Shown here piece after piece: positions 28,256-36,409 of a stretch of DNA of 36,918 bases. The translations under genes and the position numbers were made by a program. The notes beneath the pieces were generated by a model. The model was not told the DNA's origin. It made no database searches and saw only the letters and a list, made by a program, of their open reading frames with translations. The DNA is from a virus. Within the stretch, counting starts at the first letter, position 1, and every line of letters begins with the position of its first letter. The DNA lies in the IMG/VR virus record IMGVR_UViG_3300036398_005182, positions 1 through 36,918 of that record; one strand, given 5' to 3'.

Positions 28256-28550
28256 CTATTCATTTAACTGCGAAGCATGTGATCATAAATTTGAATTATT
28301 TCTAAAGATGAGTGAATGTGAAAATCCACTCAAGGAAAAATGCCCAAAATGCAAAAAAAAGAAAGTTGTGCGTGATTGGGCAGACCAAACAAATTCAATT
28401 GCCATCGATACAACCCTAACCCCTTCAAAGGTTAATGGAAGCGCATGGAAAGAAGTAATAGATAAGATTAAAAATTCAGGCCATGTTCCAAAGAGATATC
28501 ATGACAAGCTTGAAAATTCTGGAAGACATGCTGGTAGATATGTCCGTTAA
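28248..28550 (+). CDS. FmdB-type zinc-ribbon protein, 100 aa
   Basis: MPNYSFNCEACDHKFELF with C-x2-C at residues 8-11 and CPKCKKKK at about 32-35 forms an FmdB-like zinc ribbon. The C-terminal part (RDWADQTNSIAIDTTLTPSK and KRYHDKLENSGRHAGRYVR) is extended and basic. Such proteins accompany nucleases or replication genes in T4-like phages; their role is unclear. It overlaps the HNH gene by 8 nt and the convergent RuvC-like gene by 4 nt. Confidence 0.8.
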   Translation: MPNYSFNCEACDHKFELFLKMSECENPLKEKCPKCKKKKVVRDWADQTNSIAIDTTLTPSKVNGSAWKEVIDKIKNSGHVPKRYHDKLENSGRHAGRYVR

Positions 28551-29095
28551 ATTTTTGAGTTTACAAGAGACTTAAGAATATAATAACTGTCTATAATATC
28601 CGTCACAGGATTAGTCAGAGATTTTTGCTCAAAGACCGAAATTAAATCGGTCTTTGTCTCTTTTAGGAAGGCTTCATACATTGCCTGTTTGTCGGCGTTT
28701 CCTTTGCCTGTGGCGAGTTTCTTTACTCGGGATGGCTCTACGACGGTTACGGGGACGGCGAGCTTATGGAGTTTGTATTTCAATATTCCACAGTTCTCTG
28801 CCAGATTAAAAACTCTACCGTGTGAGCCGTATGAATAACCTTCTATGGCAACATCTGCAGCCCCAATACATAAATTTGTTGCCCATTCTGAAATGGTATC
28901 AAATCTTTCTGTATCGTGGGCGTATTCCTCAAAACCTTCACCATTAATATTTGGTGCAATTTTTGTAGCAAACTTTTTTGTGTTGGTCAAAAAATAAAAT
29001 GAGCAATTTTGAAAGCAGAATTCCCGCTTTTCATCAAAAAGGCAGATGGCTGGGCTGGTTATAGAATAGTCAATCCCTACGAGCATATAGAACAT
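28547..29095 (-). CDS. RuvC-like Holliday junction resolvase
   Basis: 182 aa with an RNase H-like fold: VGIDYSITSPAICLF gives the first Asp (about residue 9), VAIEGYSYG gives Glu (about 85), and NPVTDIIDSYYI gives the last pair of Asp (about 166 and 169). SRVKKLATGKGNADKQAMYE is the basic helix typical of RuvC. It would resolve branched replication and recombination intermediates before packaging, the job of endonuclease VII in T4. ATG at 29086 (MLVGIDYS) is an equally good start. Confidence 0.85.
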   Translation of the reverse strand: MFYMLVGIDYSITSPAICLFDEKREFCFQNCSFYFLTNTKKFATKIAPNINGEGFEEYAHDTERFDTISEWATNLCIGAADVAIEGYSYGSHGRVFNLAENCGILKYKLHKLAVPVTVVEPSRVKKLATGKGNADKQAMYEAFLKETKTDLISVFEQKSLTNPVTDIIDSYYILKSLVNSKI

Positions 29096-29098
29096 ATA

Positions 29099-29106
29099 TA
29101 TTTATA
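29099..29106 (-). promoter_or_regulatory. Exact T4-type late element TATAAATA
   Basis: TATAAATA on the minus strand, just upstream of the RuvC-like gene (3 nt to ATG 29095, 12 nt to ATG 29086). It is the only perfect match to the T4 octamer noted among the starts examined. Confidence 0.55.
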
Positions 29107-29110
29107 CCTT

Positions 29111-29198
29111 GGCCAGCAGCGGTGGTTCCTTAGCATTACGATGAGCATTATACTTCGACTGGCCCAAAAGGAATGCGTGGAACTACCCACCGCCGCTG
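29111..29198. other. GC-rich intergenic element with crossing stems (possible pseudoknot RNA)
   Basis: GGCCAG (29111-29116) pairs with CTGGCC (29159-29164); GCGGTGG (29119-29125) pairs with CCACCGC (29187-29193). The two stems cross, giving a pseudoknot. TTCCTT (29126-29131) can also pair with AAGGAA (29168-29173). On the plus strand the order P1-P2-loop-P1'-P2' is the topology of HDV-like ribozymes, but no conserved core is evident. On the minus strand it lies in the leader between tRNA-Asn and the RuvC-like gene. Confidence 0.4.
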
Positions 29199-29213
29199 AC
29201 AAAAATATTTATG

Positions 29214-29244
29214 AAAAATCCTTCCCACAAGGGAAGGATTTTTT
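29214..29244. terminator. Bidirectional intrinsic terminator
   Basis: Perfect stem AAAAATCCTTCCC-ACAA-GGGAAGGATTTTT, flanked by A/T runs on both sides. It would end the transcript of the reductase and tRNA-Asn on the minus strand. Confidence 0.85.
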
Positions 29245-29247
29245 ATG

Positions 29248-29321
29248 CTCCTCGGGCTGGGATCGAACCAGCGACATGGAAGTTAACAGCTTCCCGCTTC
29301 TACCAGCTGAGCTACCGAGGA
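29248..29321 (-). tRNA. tRNA-Asn (GTT)
   Basis: On the minus strand: acceptor TCCTCGG pairs with CCGAGGA; anticodon stem GGAAG/CTTCC, loop CTGTTAA gives GTT (codons AAC/AAU); T arm GCTGG-TTCGATC-CCAGC. Discriminator G. It follows the ribonucleotide reductase by 7 nt. Confidence 0.95.
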
Positions 29322-29328
29322 TTGAGGA

Positions 29329-31218
29329 TCAGACTATCTGGCAACCGCCAGCACTGCAGGCATACTCCTTTGCTGCCTCAGTATTGTCTTCTGCTTCATA
29401 TTTAGACAGATCCTTGAAGTTAACCTTAACCTTTGGATGTGCCGAATAGGTAGCAGAATCAATTTGCTCAAATGGAGCCTGAGCGTATGTATGACTATCT
29501 CCACCAGGAAGGAACGAAATTCCTGTTGCCACATCAAAGTTTTCCCACAGCCACTGACCGACTTCAAGGAACTCAGAGTCCCTGTAGTTAACGGTGATTG
29601 ATGGCTTGTGGTGGCAATAGTGTTCCTGATATGTCTTCCACAGATCCAAGTGATCCAATGCACGGAGATCTTCCGTGGTGATTGTTCCCTTGGGGGCCTT
29701 CATCGCAAAGGTGAAGACCGCTGTGTTTCCTGGGTTGATAACATCATCTTCACAAGGAACGCCTTGATCCTTCATGAGATTGTAGATTGGATCCTTCTTG
29801 TCGATGCGAATTCTACGATAATAATAATCCGCGTATCTTGGGTGTAGCCCTGATGCAGAATCCACCAAACAAGAAGTTGTTCCCTCTGGCTTGACGCAAG
29901 TGATTGATTTGCTTGGATTGATACCAAGCTTTTCTGCCCACTTGAGATTGGTTGCAGTTGCGTGGTCGCGCAGGGTTTCAAGTAGACGGATCAACTTTGG
30001 CTTGCCTTCAAGACCACTGGTAAGTTTGTTGTCATATATGCCCGTCATGCTGACACCTAGCAATCTTTCGTCTTCACAGTTCTTCTTCCACTCTGGACGA
30101 AGGTACGGGAAGTTGGTGAATGTGGATTGAACAGTTCCTATGATCGTGGCAATCTCAATCTTCTTCTTCAAAGTTGCTGCAGTATCATCGGGACGAACGA
30201 CAACAGTTGAAAGATTGCAGAACTCAAATGGCTTGAGAATGATCTCCGAGCATGGGTTTGTTCCATACTCACAGTTTTCATCTCGGCCCCATTTGGCTGC
30301 TTGCTCTTGCAAGGCTCTCCTGTTGATCATTCCACGCTCACCGCTGTGGCTGTTGTACAGTGATGTCCACTCCTCAAGGAACTGACCCATCGGTGGGCGA
30401 CCACGATACACAGCAGAGTTATTTGCGTATGAGCGGAAACCAGCCTGCTCCCACCATGCACCACTCTTGCAGTGGGCCATCTCACGATCAGACAGATCGC
30501 TGAGAGAAATCATGGCAGAACGACGAACACCACCAACAATAACAGCATTGGCAATGGCACAGCAAATATCATGGCACTCAAGAGCAGTCAACTTGCGTCC
30601 TTGTGCGTTGTAAAAAACCTTGACAAGGAATTTAAACAAATTGTCAAGAGGTGCTGGACCACTGGCGCGGCCACCAAATGTCTTGAGTCTTGCGCCAGCA
30701 GGACGAATCTTGCTCAAGTCCCACTTGATGTGGCGACCTGCATATAGATGATCCATCAAGAACTTGACGGCATTGCCCCAGCCCTCCTTTGAATCTTCAA
30801 CAACGTAAGTCACGTTGAAGTGCTTCTCAATCTTGCTTGCAACTGTTGGAAGTTTGTCTGTGTATTGACGCTCAACAGAATAACCAACGCCAGTTCCATT
30901 CATGAGAACGACAAACAACTCAGCAAATGATTCAAGAGAATCGATTGGCAAATAAGAGCAATTGTACAAACAAGTATTGTCGTGGTCTAATGCTGGTCCA
31001 GCAGTCATCAGACTACGCATAGATGGAAGAACCTCAAGATTCAGAATTGCATCCTTTACATCAGGGCGTTCTGCAAGTTGAGGAACCTTGTTCGTAAAGT
31101 AATTCCACCAACGCTCCACGCATTCCTCCCAGCTTTCTCTGCGATTGTAATCAGGAAGCCATCTGGAGTAGCGTGAGATGAAAATAAACGATTGAAACGG
31201 TGATAAAATTTCTGCCAT
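29329..31218 (-). CDS. nrdJ: Adenosylcobalamin-dependent class II ribonucleotide reductase, monomeric type
   Basis: 629 aa. NPCSEIIL (about 321-328) supplies the N-x-C-x-E active-site triad and FCNLST the second active-site Cys, 11 residues on as in the Lactobacillus monomeric enzyme. NTCLYNC near residue 83 holds the partner redox Cys. The C-terminal YACSAGGCQIV gives the swinging Cys pair (621 and 626). CVKPEGTTSCLVDSASG is the conserved KPEGT block. It makes dNTPs from NTPs using B12, so it works without oxygen or iron. The protein is about 100 residues shorter than typical monomeric members. A Shine-Dalgarno AGGAG lies upstream; no cobalamin riboswitch is visible. Confidence 0.9.
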   Translation of the reverse strand: MAEILSPFQSFIFISRYSRWLPDYNRRESWEECVERWWNYFTNKVPQLAERPDVKDAILNLEVLPSMRSLMTAGPALDHDNTCLYNCSYLPIDSLESFAELFVVLMNGTGVGYSVERQYTDKLPTVASKIEKHFNVTYVVEDSKEGWGNAVKFLMDHLYAGRHIKWDLSKIRPAGARLKTFGGRASGPAPLDNLFKFLVKVFYNAQGRKLTALECHDICCAIANAVIVGGVRRSAMISLSDLSDREMAHCKSGAWWEQAGFRSYANNSAVYRGRPPMGQFLEEWTSLYNSHSGERGMINRRALQEQAAKWGRDENCEYGTNPCSEIILKPFEFCNLSTVVVRPDDTAATLKKKIEIATIIGTVQSTFTNFPYLRPEWKKNCEDERLLGVSMTGIYDNKLTSGLEGKPKLIRLLETLRDHATATNLKWAEKLGINPSKSITCVKPEGTTSCLVDSASGLHPRYADYYYRRIRIDKKDPIYNLMKDQGVPCEDDVINPGNTAVFTFAMKAPKGTITTEDLRALDHLDLWKTYQEHYCHHKPSITVNYRDSEFLEVGQWLWENFDVATGISFLPGGDSHTYAQAPFEQIDSATYSAHPKVKVNFKDLSKYEAEDNTEAAKEYACSAGGCQIV

Positions 31219-31243
31219 ATTTGAGACTCCTATAGTGGTGTCT

Positions 31244-31978
31244 TTATTTAGTTGTTAGAGTTTGCCACGAAACTGGGAAAAGGGGAGCAATTAATTTGTC
31301 AATTGCTTTTGCATATTGCTGAATTTCCCATTGTGCGTGAGCATCGATTCTCAGGTTATAAACGCGGGCAAATGCATAGAGAGAACCAGTCCACACAAAT
31401 TCCGTATAAGTTCCTTGGGGAAGAATGGATCTTGCCTGTTCGGGGGCAACACCATCTTGGATAAGTTTGCTATAAAGATCAAGACATTCTTTTGCAACTG
31501 CGTCATATTCTTGGCGCATACGAATGCATAAATCCATATCTTCAATTGCACCACTACTTCCTTGTTTAGCACCATCAGTAGGTGCATTTCGCCAAAGTGG
31601 CGTATAGATCTCCGGTTCAAATGTAACATAACGACGACTAACCTCATTCATTACCAGACCAATCTGATGCTTGCCCAGCTGCGCACGAACAAATATCGGG
31701 CACTTGATTCTAAGGCTAATCTGAGGATGACAGAATGGAGTGAAGTGATCGTGCTTTGCAAGATACTTAATTAGTTTGGAATCTTTTTCAGGCAAAGATT
31801 TAATTGGAACATGGCTATCAGTATAATCCCAAGAACTTTCCTTGTTGAAGGAAACTCTTGCTGCATTGACTACACTAAGATCCGAGCCCATCCAATCAAC
31901 TAGATCAACGTGACCATGATCTAAAACAAAAACTTTATTAGTCTGATCCGTTTTTGTGGTTGCTGTCTGAGTCATCAT
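31244..31978 (-). CDS. thyX: FAD-dependent thymidylate synthase
   Basis: 244 aa. SVVNAARVSFNKES near residue 40, FTPFCHPQISLRIKCPIFVR (about 79-98) and the ThyX signature LGKHQIGLVMNEVSRRY (about 101-117) are present. The usual RHRxxSxNExSxRY motif is degenerate at its RHR part (KHQ) but keeps NExSxRY. It methylates dUMP to dTMP with FAD and folate, feeding the replication machinery next to the reductase. The ribosome site GAGGA precedes ATG 31978; an ATG at 31975 is an alternative. Overlaps the upstream small gene by 41 nt. Confidence 0.9.
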   Translation of the reverse strand: MMTQTATTKTDQTNKVFVLDHGHVDLVDWMGSDLSVVNAARVSFNKESSWDYTDSHVPIKSLPEKDSKLIKYLAKHDHFTPFCHPQISLRIKCPIFVRAQLGKHQIGLVMNEVSRRYVTFEPEIYTPLWRNAPTDGAKQGSSGAIEDMDLCIRMRQEYDAVAKECLDLYSKLIQDGVAPEQARSILPQGTYTEFVWTGSLYAFARVYNLRIDAHAQWEIQQYAKAIDKLIAPLFPVSWQTLTTK

Positions 31979-32174
31979 TTATATCCTCATCTTCATCTAC
32001 AAGTTCAATCTTTACGCCGGGAATCTTGGTAAAATCTGCTGCATATTCTCTGGCTCTTTCCCATAACTTTGGATCCATTTCCTTAACATATTCACTAAAT
32101 CGGTGAACAAAAGTAAGATATGCCTCACTTGCCTTTAATACATCTTCTTCTGAGATATCGTCGTCATTATTCAT
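31938..32174 (-). CDS. Small acidic protein, 78 aa
   Basis: MNNDDDISEEDVLKASEAYL leads into a helix (FVHRFSEYVKEMDPKLWERA) and a very acidic tail (VDEDEDINDDSDSN). No known family. GAAGG lies just upstream of the ATG, and the gene starts 2 nt after the primase stop, so it belongs to the replication operon. It may be a DNA mimic or a small accessory factor; the sequence alone cannot say. Confidence 0.6.
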   Translation of the reverse strand: MNNDDDISEEDVLKASEAYLTFVHRFSEYVKEMDPKLWERAREYAADFTKIPGVKIELVDEDEDINDDSDSNHKNGSD

Positions 32175-32175
32175 T

Positions 32176-33153
32176 TTATACCTTCTTCCAATAAGTGTAC
32201 TTCATTTTTGCTTTAAGTCCAGAATATACATTGTTTATTATCAATTTGGTGGTTATAGAACTTCCATAAGCAATTACCATGTCATTGATGTCTTTTTTAT
32301 TTATCTCTTCGGGCCATATGACTACATTTCTTCCCGCATCAATGTATTTTCCTACGAGTGATACTATTTCTTCGTTTCTTGGTTCATTGTCAAAAATAAA
32401 AACAACGTTTGAATTACTGATCTTTTCAGGAAGATCCGCAAGCCAGCCTGCGCCTTGCATTGCAACACCATTGCTCATGAACATTGAATCTATCGGACCC
32501 TCTGTTACGTAAACCGTGGATCTTGGATCAACTTTGTTTAGATTATACCAAAGACGTTCGCAACCCTCTTGTTTGAGCGTGATATAGCGGATTGCATTCT
32601 CAGTGAACGCTCGTCCCTGGACACCAATGAGGTTTCCGGCCTCATCGAAGAATGGTATAACGAGCCGTTCTTCCTGCTTTCCTTCACGATCAAAGGACTG
32701 CATGATCTTACTAAAGTCATTAGTGTAATAAAAATTTGTATACTTTTCTTTCGGAATCCTTCTAGATTCAACATATTTTACCGCCTTATGATCTGGGTTG
32801 AGCAGGTCAAGCCGTGTGCCGAGTTCAGTAAATACAGGGTGACGCTTTGGCTGCTCTTGCTTTTTAATTGGTTCTGGGTTTTTCTCTTTGTAAACTTCAA
32901 ATGAGTATTCTTTGCAGAGAGATGGGCTGACACTTTCAAGTACAGAATATAAATTACAAGAAAAACCGCAATTGTGGCATTTGTAAACATAATGACCTTT
33001 GTTCTCAAAGAAATATCCCCTTGTCTTGGACTTGTTTTTCTTTGAGTCGCCACACTTAAAACATCTACATGTGGCTAGTGAATCTTTTTTCCACTTAAAC
33101 TTCTGCAGCGAACCAGACACAAGATTCACATACTTCTTGTCAATATACAGCAT
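32176..33153 (-). CDS. DNA primase (gp61/DnaG-like)
   Basis: 325 aa. N-terminal zinc ribbon: CRCFKCGDSKKNKS (Cys at about 29, 31, 34) and YKCHNCGFS (about 59 and 62). The Toprim part has STVYVTEGPIDSMFMSNGVA (catalytic Glu) and VVFIFDNEPRN (Asp). It lays RNA primers for lagging-strand synthesis with the helicase encoded immediately upstream, whose TAA shares its last base with this ATG. The length fits T4 gp61. Confidence 0.88.
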   Translation of the reverse strand: MLYIDKKYVNLVSGSLQKFKWKKDSLATCRCFKCGDSKKNKSKTRGYFFENKGHYVYKCHNCGFSCNLYSVLESVSPSLCKEYSFEVYKEKNPEPIKKQEQPKRHPVFTELGTRLDLLNPDHKAVKYVESRRIPKEKYTNFYYTNDFSKIMQSFDREGKQEERLVIPFFDEAGNLIGVQGRAFTENAIRYITLKQEGCERLWYNLNKVDPRSTVYVTEGPIDSMFMSNGVAMQGAGWLADLPEKISNSNVVFIFDNEPRNEEIVSLVGKYIDAGRNVVIWPEEINKKDINDMVIAYGSSITTKLIINNVYSGLKAKMKYTYWKKV

Positions 33154-34568
33154 TATTTAGCGCCTTCAAAAGACCAATTGATTGCCTTATTCTTCTTTTT
33201 TGCAAACATTGGATTGAAAGATTCGCCATCTGACCCCGAACCAAAGCCTTCTTCATCTGTGTTGTTGGCGTTGATTAGGTTATTGTTGCTGTTATCAACA
33301 TCAAAAAATTTCATCTTTGATTTGTTAACTCCAACCAAAAACTTTCTATTCTTTGTAAGATCGTTTCCTCTATTTTTGAGTTGCTTTACCATTATTTGAC
33401 CACCTGTGGCAAGCTCTTCATTTTCAATCAAAGCAAAGAAAAAATCTGCTGTTTGAGGGAGTCCAAAGCTTTCAGAAGTATCAGTCATTTCCATATCGCT
33501 GCTTTTTGCACCTTCACGGTTTACCTGAGTTGCCGTCCATAGAGGCACATTAAACTGCTTTGCAAGACCTCTGAGTTCTTCTGCAATTCCCTTTACGTAG
33601 GTATAACTATTCATTCCATTGCCCAATTTGAATCGAGCACAAGAACAAATATTCAAATAGTCAACAAAAATTACATCGGGGATAAACTTCTTCTTGATCT
33701 TAAGTTCCTCAAGAAGATTCCTAAAGTGGGTTACGTTTCCTGCTGCGGTTGGATATTCCTTGATAATGAGTTTTCCACGGCATGTGCGCTTTAAATTTTC
33801 AATCTTTCCTTCGTACTGTGCGTGCGGCATCTTCTCAAGTACGTGCATATCCGTATCAAGAAGATTGGCATCAATTCTTTTTGCTATTTCCTCTTCGGCC
33901 ATCTCCAATGTAATATACAGTACATTCAAATTTTGTGAAAGACATGCTGCTGCATGGTGGCAAAGAAATGCGCTCTTGCCGACACCGGATGCTGCCATGA
34001 CGACATTCAATGTCTTCTTCCGAGTTCCACCACGTGTAATGACATTAAACATCTCCAAATCAAATGGAACCTTTTCTTCTACACGGTGATAATAATCATA
34101 TCTTTCATCCATGTCTTCCAGGAAATCATGGCCAACTCTGGTATCAAAAGATACCGAAAGAGCTTTTGACATTATTTCTGGAATAGCATTTTGAGTTTTT
34201 TCTTTGTCTTTTCCCTCTATGATACCGATTGATTCCATGATACCATTATAAATTGCTTTTTCCTTGCAGAACTTTTCTGTATTTTCTACAAGCCAAATGG
34301 TATCGGATTTTTCTCCCTCTTTGTACATTTCCTCTGAGATAGAAACGCACTTTTTGAACTCTACTTCACCGAGACCCTTTTCATTTTCAAGAGAAATGAG
34401 AATAGCATCCTTTGTTGGAATGCTATTGTACTTCAAGATAAACTTGCTTACAATATTGAAGACCGTCTTTTCAGACTTGTCATGAAAGTATTCCTCTTGA
34501 AGGAACGGGACAACTTTGCGAGCATAGTCCTCATTGAGGACCAAGTTCTTCAGAATAACTGTTTCCAT
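33153..34568 (-). CDS. Replicative helicase (gp41/DnaB-like)
   Basis: 471 aa. An N-terminal helical domain precedes the RecA-fold ATPase: Walker A AASGVGKSAFL (about 192-202), Walker B VIFVDYLNI (about 300-308), then TATQVNREG with the conserved Gln. FFFALIENEELATGGQIM and the K-x-R-G block (KQLKNRGND) match the DnaB C-terminal half. Hexameric 5'-3' helicase at the phage fork. The start is set by a sigma70 promoter with its -10 6 nt upstream and no Shine-Dalgarno, so the primary transcript would be leaderless. Confidence 0.9.
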   Translation of the reverse strand: METVILKNLVLNEDYARKVVPFLQEEYFHDKSEKTVFNIVSKFILKYNSIPTKDAILISLENEKGLGEVEFKKCVSISEEMYKEGEKSDTIWLVENTEKFCKEKAIYNGIMESIGIIEGKDKEKTQNAIPEIMSKALSVSFDTRVGHDFLEDMDERYDYYHRVEEKVPFDLEMFNVITRGGTRKKTLNVVMAASGVGKSAFLCHHAAACLSQNLNVLYITLEMAEEEIAKRIDANLLDTDMHVLEKMPHAQYEGKIENLKRTCRGKLIIKEYPTAAGNVTHFRNLLEELKIKKKFIPDVIFVDYLNICSCARFKLGNGMNSYTYVKGIAEELRGLAKQFNVPLWTATQVNREGAKSSDMEMTDTSESFGLPQTADFFFALIENEELATGGQIMVKQLKNRGNDLTKNRKFLVGVNKSKMKFFDVDNSNNNLINANNTDEEGFGSGSDGESFNPMFAKKKNKAINWSFEGAK

Positions 34569-34574
34569 GTTTTT

Positions 34575-34602
34575 ATTATATCTTGTTTATTAAACTAGTC
34601 AA
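34575..34602 (-). promoter_or_regulatory. Sigma70-type promoter, TTGACT-16-TATAAT
   Basis: Minus-strand -35 TTGACT (97-102 of 34.5 kb), 16-nt spacer, TATAAT (34575-34580), then 6 nt to the helicase ATG. It overlaps the end of the upstream gene. Confidence 0.85.
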
Positions 34603-34913
34603 TTCTTATCTTGGTGAACGTCATCTTCAAGATCTACTGGTTCTTTTGTAGTTGCTTCTTTTTCTACAATATCAACAAAAATTTCTCCAACCGTTTGAGT
34701 AAAATTTTTTTCGTGTTGATCAAAATTTTCTGGTGCGGAAATCATTGTTATGTCCATTGTCACTGCAAGTTGCCCATCATCAGTTTCTTTTAAAGATATT
34801 TTGCCATATTTGTAGACAATATCTTTAAATTCACCATCTATAATATGTATTGGACATGTTTCATTTTCTTGGAGAGAAACATCTAGCAATTTATACTTAG
34901 GTGGATTGGCCAT
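34599..34913 (-). CDS. Hypothetical protein between UvsX and helicase, 104 aa
   Basis: MANPPKYKLLDVSLQENETC, then DGEFKDIVYKYGKISLKETD and LAVTMDITMISAPENFDQHE; a small beta-rich protein with an acidic tail (DLEDDVHQDKN). A hypothetical gene at this place, between uvsX and gene 41, is common in T4-like cyanophages. Role unknown, perhaps a recombination or helicase accessory. AAGGAT lies upstream; overlaps UvsX by 17 nt. Confidence 0.65.
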   Translation of the reverse strand: MANPPKYKLLDVSLQENETCPIHIIDGEFKDIVYKYGKISLKETDDGQLAVTMDITMISAPENFDQHEKNFTQTVGEIFVDIVEKEATTKEPVDLEDDVHQDKN

Positions 34914-35919
34914 ATTTAAAATCCTTTTGAACTGCTGTGTCGAGTTTATTTAGAATGTCCAGAGTAAAATACTTTTCCGGTTCATCATCAATGTTTTTCT
35001 CAAACACCTTTGATCCATCTGGCAATTCAATTCTAGTAGAAACCTTTTTAAAGATTCCGTATTTGATTGCAAGATCAGTGAGACCATAATACCTGCTAAG
35101 ACCGGATGTATAATTTAGCCTTGTCTCAACCTGCATATTTTCCTTGACAAAACGATTCTTGTAGTTGGTGCACTTAATAAAGTTTCCAACAACACCATCA
35201 TCTGTCTTGTCTTTGCTCTTTGAGAGAGTAAGAATATTGCTTGCTGCATATTTCAAACCAATGCCACCACCAAGTTCCTTTGTGGGTACATATGCTCCAA
35301 TTACCTGATACGTGTGATTGGTAAGGAGCATGGGAATCTTGGCTTTGCCAAGCTTCAGAGTAAGAACTCTGAACGTTGCCTTGGTCTGTTGGGCCTTGGT
35401 CATGTCACGAACATCTTTCCCCTCAGCAGAGTCAGTCATCTCTTTACGAGTAGACAACATGCCAAGCGAGTCGAGAACCATGAAGACCGGCTTTCGATCT
35501 TCTTCGGGCTGCTCAAGAATGTCATTGACAATCTTGAGTGCCTGGGTCTTGAACTCTTCGATTGTGGCAACGGGAATGACTGCTACACGCTCAGGATCAA
35601 CTCCCCGTGCAGTGAACATGTCAGATGTTACTGCTTGCTCGGTATCAAAATAAATCACAACACCGTCTTTGTGATCCTTTAGGAACTGGCCTGCGATGCC
35701 AATGGCATAGAAGGTCTTTCCCGTTGCCGGATCCCCTGCCAAGCAAGAGATCTTGTTGTTTGGTAAACCCCCGAAGATGGATCCAGACAGCAATGCATTC
35801 AATGCATAGGAACCAGTGTCGATGAAGCCAGATACGTCAGCTCCATCAATGCCTTCTGATACAAGAGTTGCGTCAGGATTATCGATTTTGCTTATTAAAT
35901 TTTTTAGATACTTTGACAT
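34897..35919 (-). CDS. uvsX: UvsX/RecA-like recombinase
   Basis: 340 aa from MSKYLKNLISKI. Walker A LAGDPATGKTFYA (about 60-72), DTEQAV (about 92-97), Walker B PVFMVLDSLG (about 144-153), TNHTYQVIGAY and GGIGLKYAASNILTL match RecA-fold recombinases; the size and order match T4 UvsX. It coats single-stranded DNA for recombination-dependent replication. The start at 35919 is preferred over longer frames because upstream sequence belongs to the overlapping gene and the family begins near MSxxL. Confidence 0.92.
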   Translation of the reverse strand: MSKYLKNLISKIDNPDATLVSEGIDGADVSGFIDTGSYALNALLSGSIFGGLPNNKISCLAGDPATGKTFYAIGIAGQFLKDHKDGVVIYFDTEQAVTSDMFTARGVDPERVAVIPVATIEEFKTQALKIVNDILEQPEEDRKPVFMVLDSLGMLSTRKEMTDSAEGKDVRDMTKAQQTKATFRVLTLKLGKAKIPMLLTNHTYQVIGAYVPTKELGGGIGLKYAASNILTLSKSKDKTDDGVVGNFIKCTNYKNRFVKENMQVETRLNYTSGLSRYYGLTDLAIKYGIFKKVSTRIELPDGSKVFEKNIDDEPEKYFTLDILNKLDTAVQKDFKYGQST

Positions 35920-36181
35920 TTTTTGCTTTCTTAACGGAAAGTATAACACTTGCATAGTTATCTGCAAGATTACTTTCATCAATTTCTATATTAGTGATTA
36001 CAGGAGTGTCTTCAACATCAAGAAGTCTATCACCAACGATATAGCATGGACCGCCTTCAAAATCAAATAAACCAGTGCCGTGGCGAGTATAAAGAGACCT
36101 GCCTTCGATTCGGTAACGTCCATCTTCAAGAAGCGTAATAGTTCGTTCATCACCATATCTAGATTTAAGTTTCTTTACCAT
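35879..36181 (-). CDS. Hypothetical protein, 100 aa
   Basis: MVKKLKSRYGDERTITLLED then YRIEGRSLYTRHGTGLFDFE and GGPCYIVGDRLLDVEDTPVI: a compact beta-rich fold with a Lys-rich tail (KKAKNVKVSKKFNKQNR) that overlaps the UvsX start by 41 nt. The GAGGAG ribosome site is in the upstream gene. It lies where T4-like phages carry small genes between the polymerase and uvsX. Function unknown. Confidence 0.65.
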   Translation of the reverse strand: MVKKLKSRYGDERTITLLEDGRYRIEGRSLYTRHGTGLFDFEGGPCYIVGDRLLDVEDTPVITNIEIDESNLADNYASVILSVKKAKNVKVSKKFNKQNR

Positions 36182-36184
36182 TTC

Positions 36185-36403
36185 TTAACACTCCTCGTTT
36201 ATAACTTTGAGCAGTTCAATCTCTTCTTTAAGATCTACCATTTCTTGTTCCAAACTTTTTATGCGCTCTGTTTGCTCTCTAATCAATTTTTCATATTTAA
36301 AAATTTTTGACTGAAGGATATTAGTATCAACAACATCATGAACCAATTCTTTATTCATGATTGCGTATTTTCTTCTTTGTTTATAATAATCTTCGTATCC
36401 CAT
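36185..36403 (-). CDS. Coiled-coil hypothetical protein, 72 aa
   Basis: MGYEDYYKQRRKYAIMNKEL is followed by one long coiled coil (YEKLIREQTERIKSLEQEMV, DLKEEIELLKVINEEC). The ATG at 36403 lies 6 nt after a -10 TATAAT, and no Shine-Dalgarno is present, so the leaderless pattern sets the start. Its promoter overlaps the polymerase stop. Function unknown. Confidence 0.6.
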   Translation of the reverse strand: MGYEDYYKQRRKYAIMNKELVHDVVDTNILQSKIFKYEKLIREQTERIKSLEQEMVDLKEEIELLKVINEEC

Positions 36404-36409
36404 GATTCT

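Noticed and set aside
29111-29130. GCCAGCAGC similarity to the conserved 16S rRNA 530-loop region
   Set aside because: Only about nine bases match and the following conserved rRNA sequence is absent.
31219-31250. Cobalamin riboswitch before the class II reductase
   Set aside because: Only about 25 nt separate it from thyX; there is no room for the riboswitch and no B12 box is seen.
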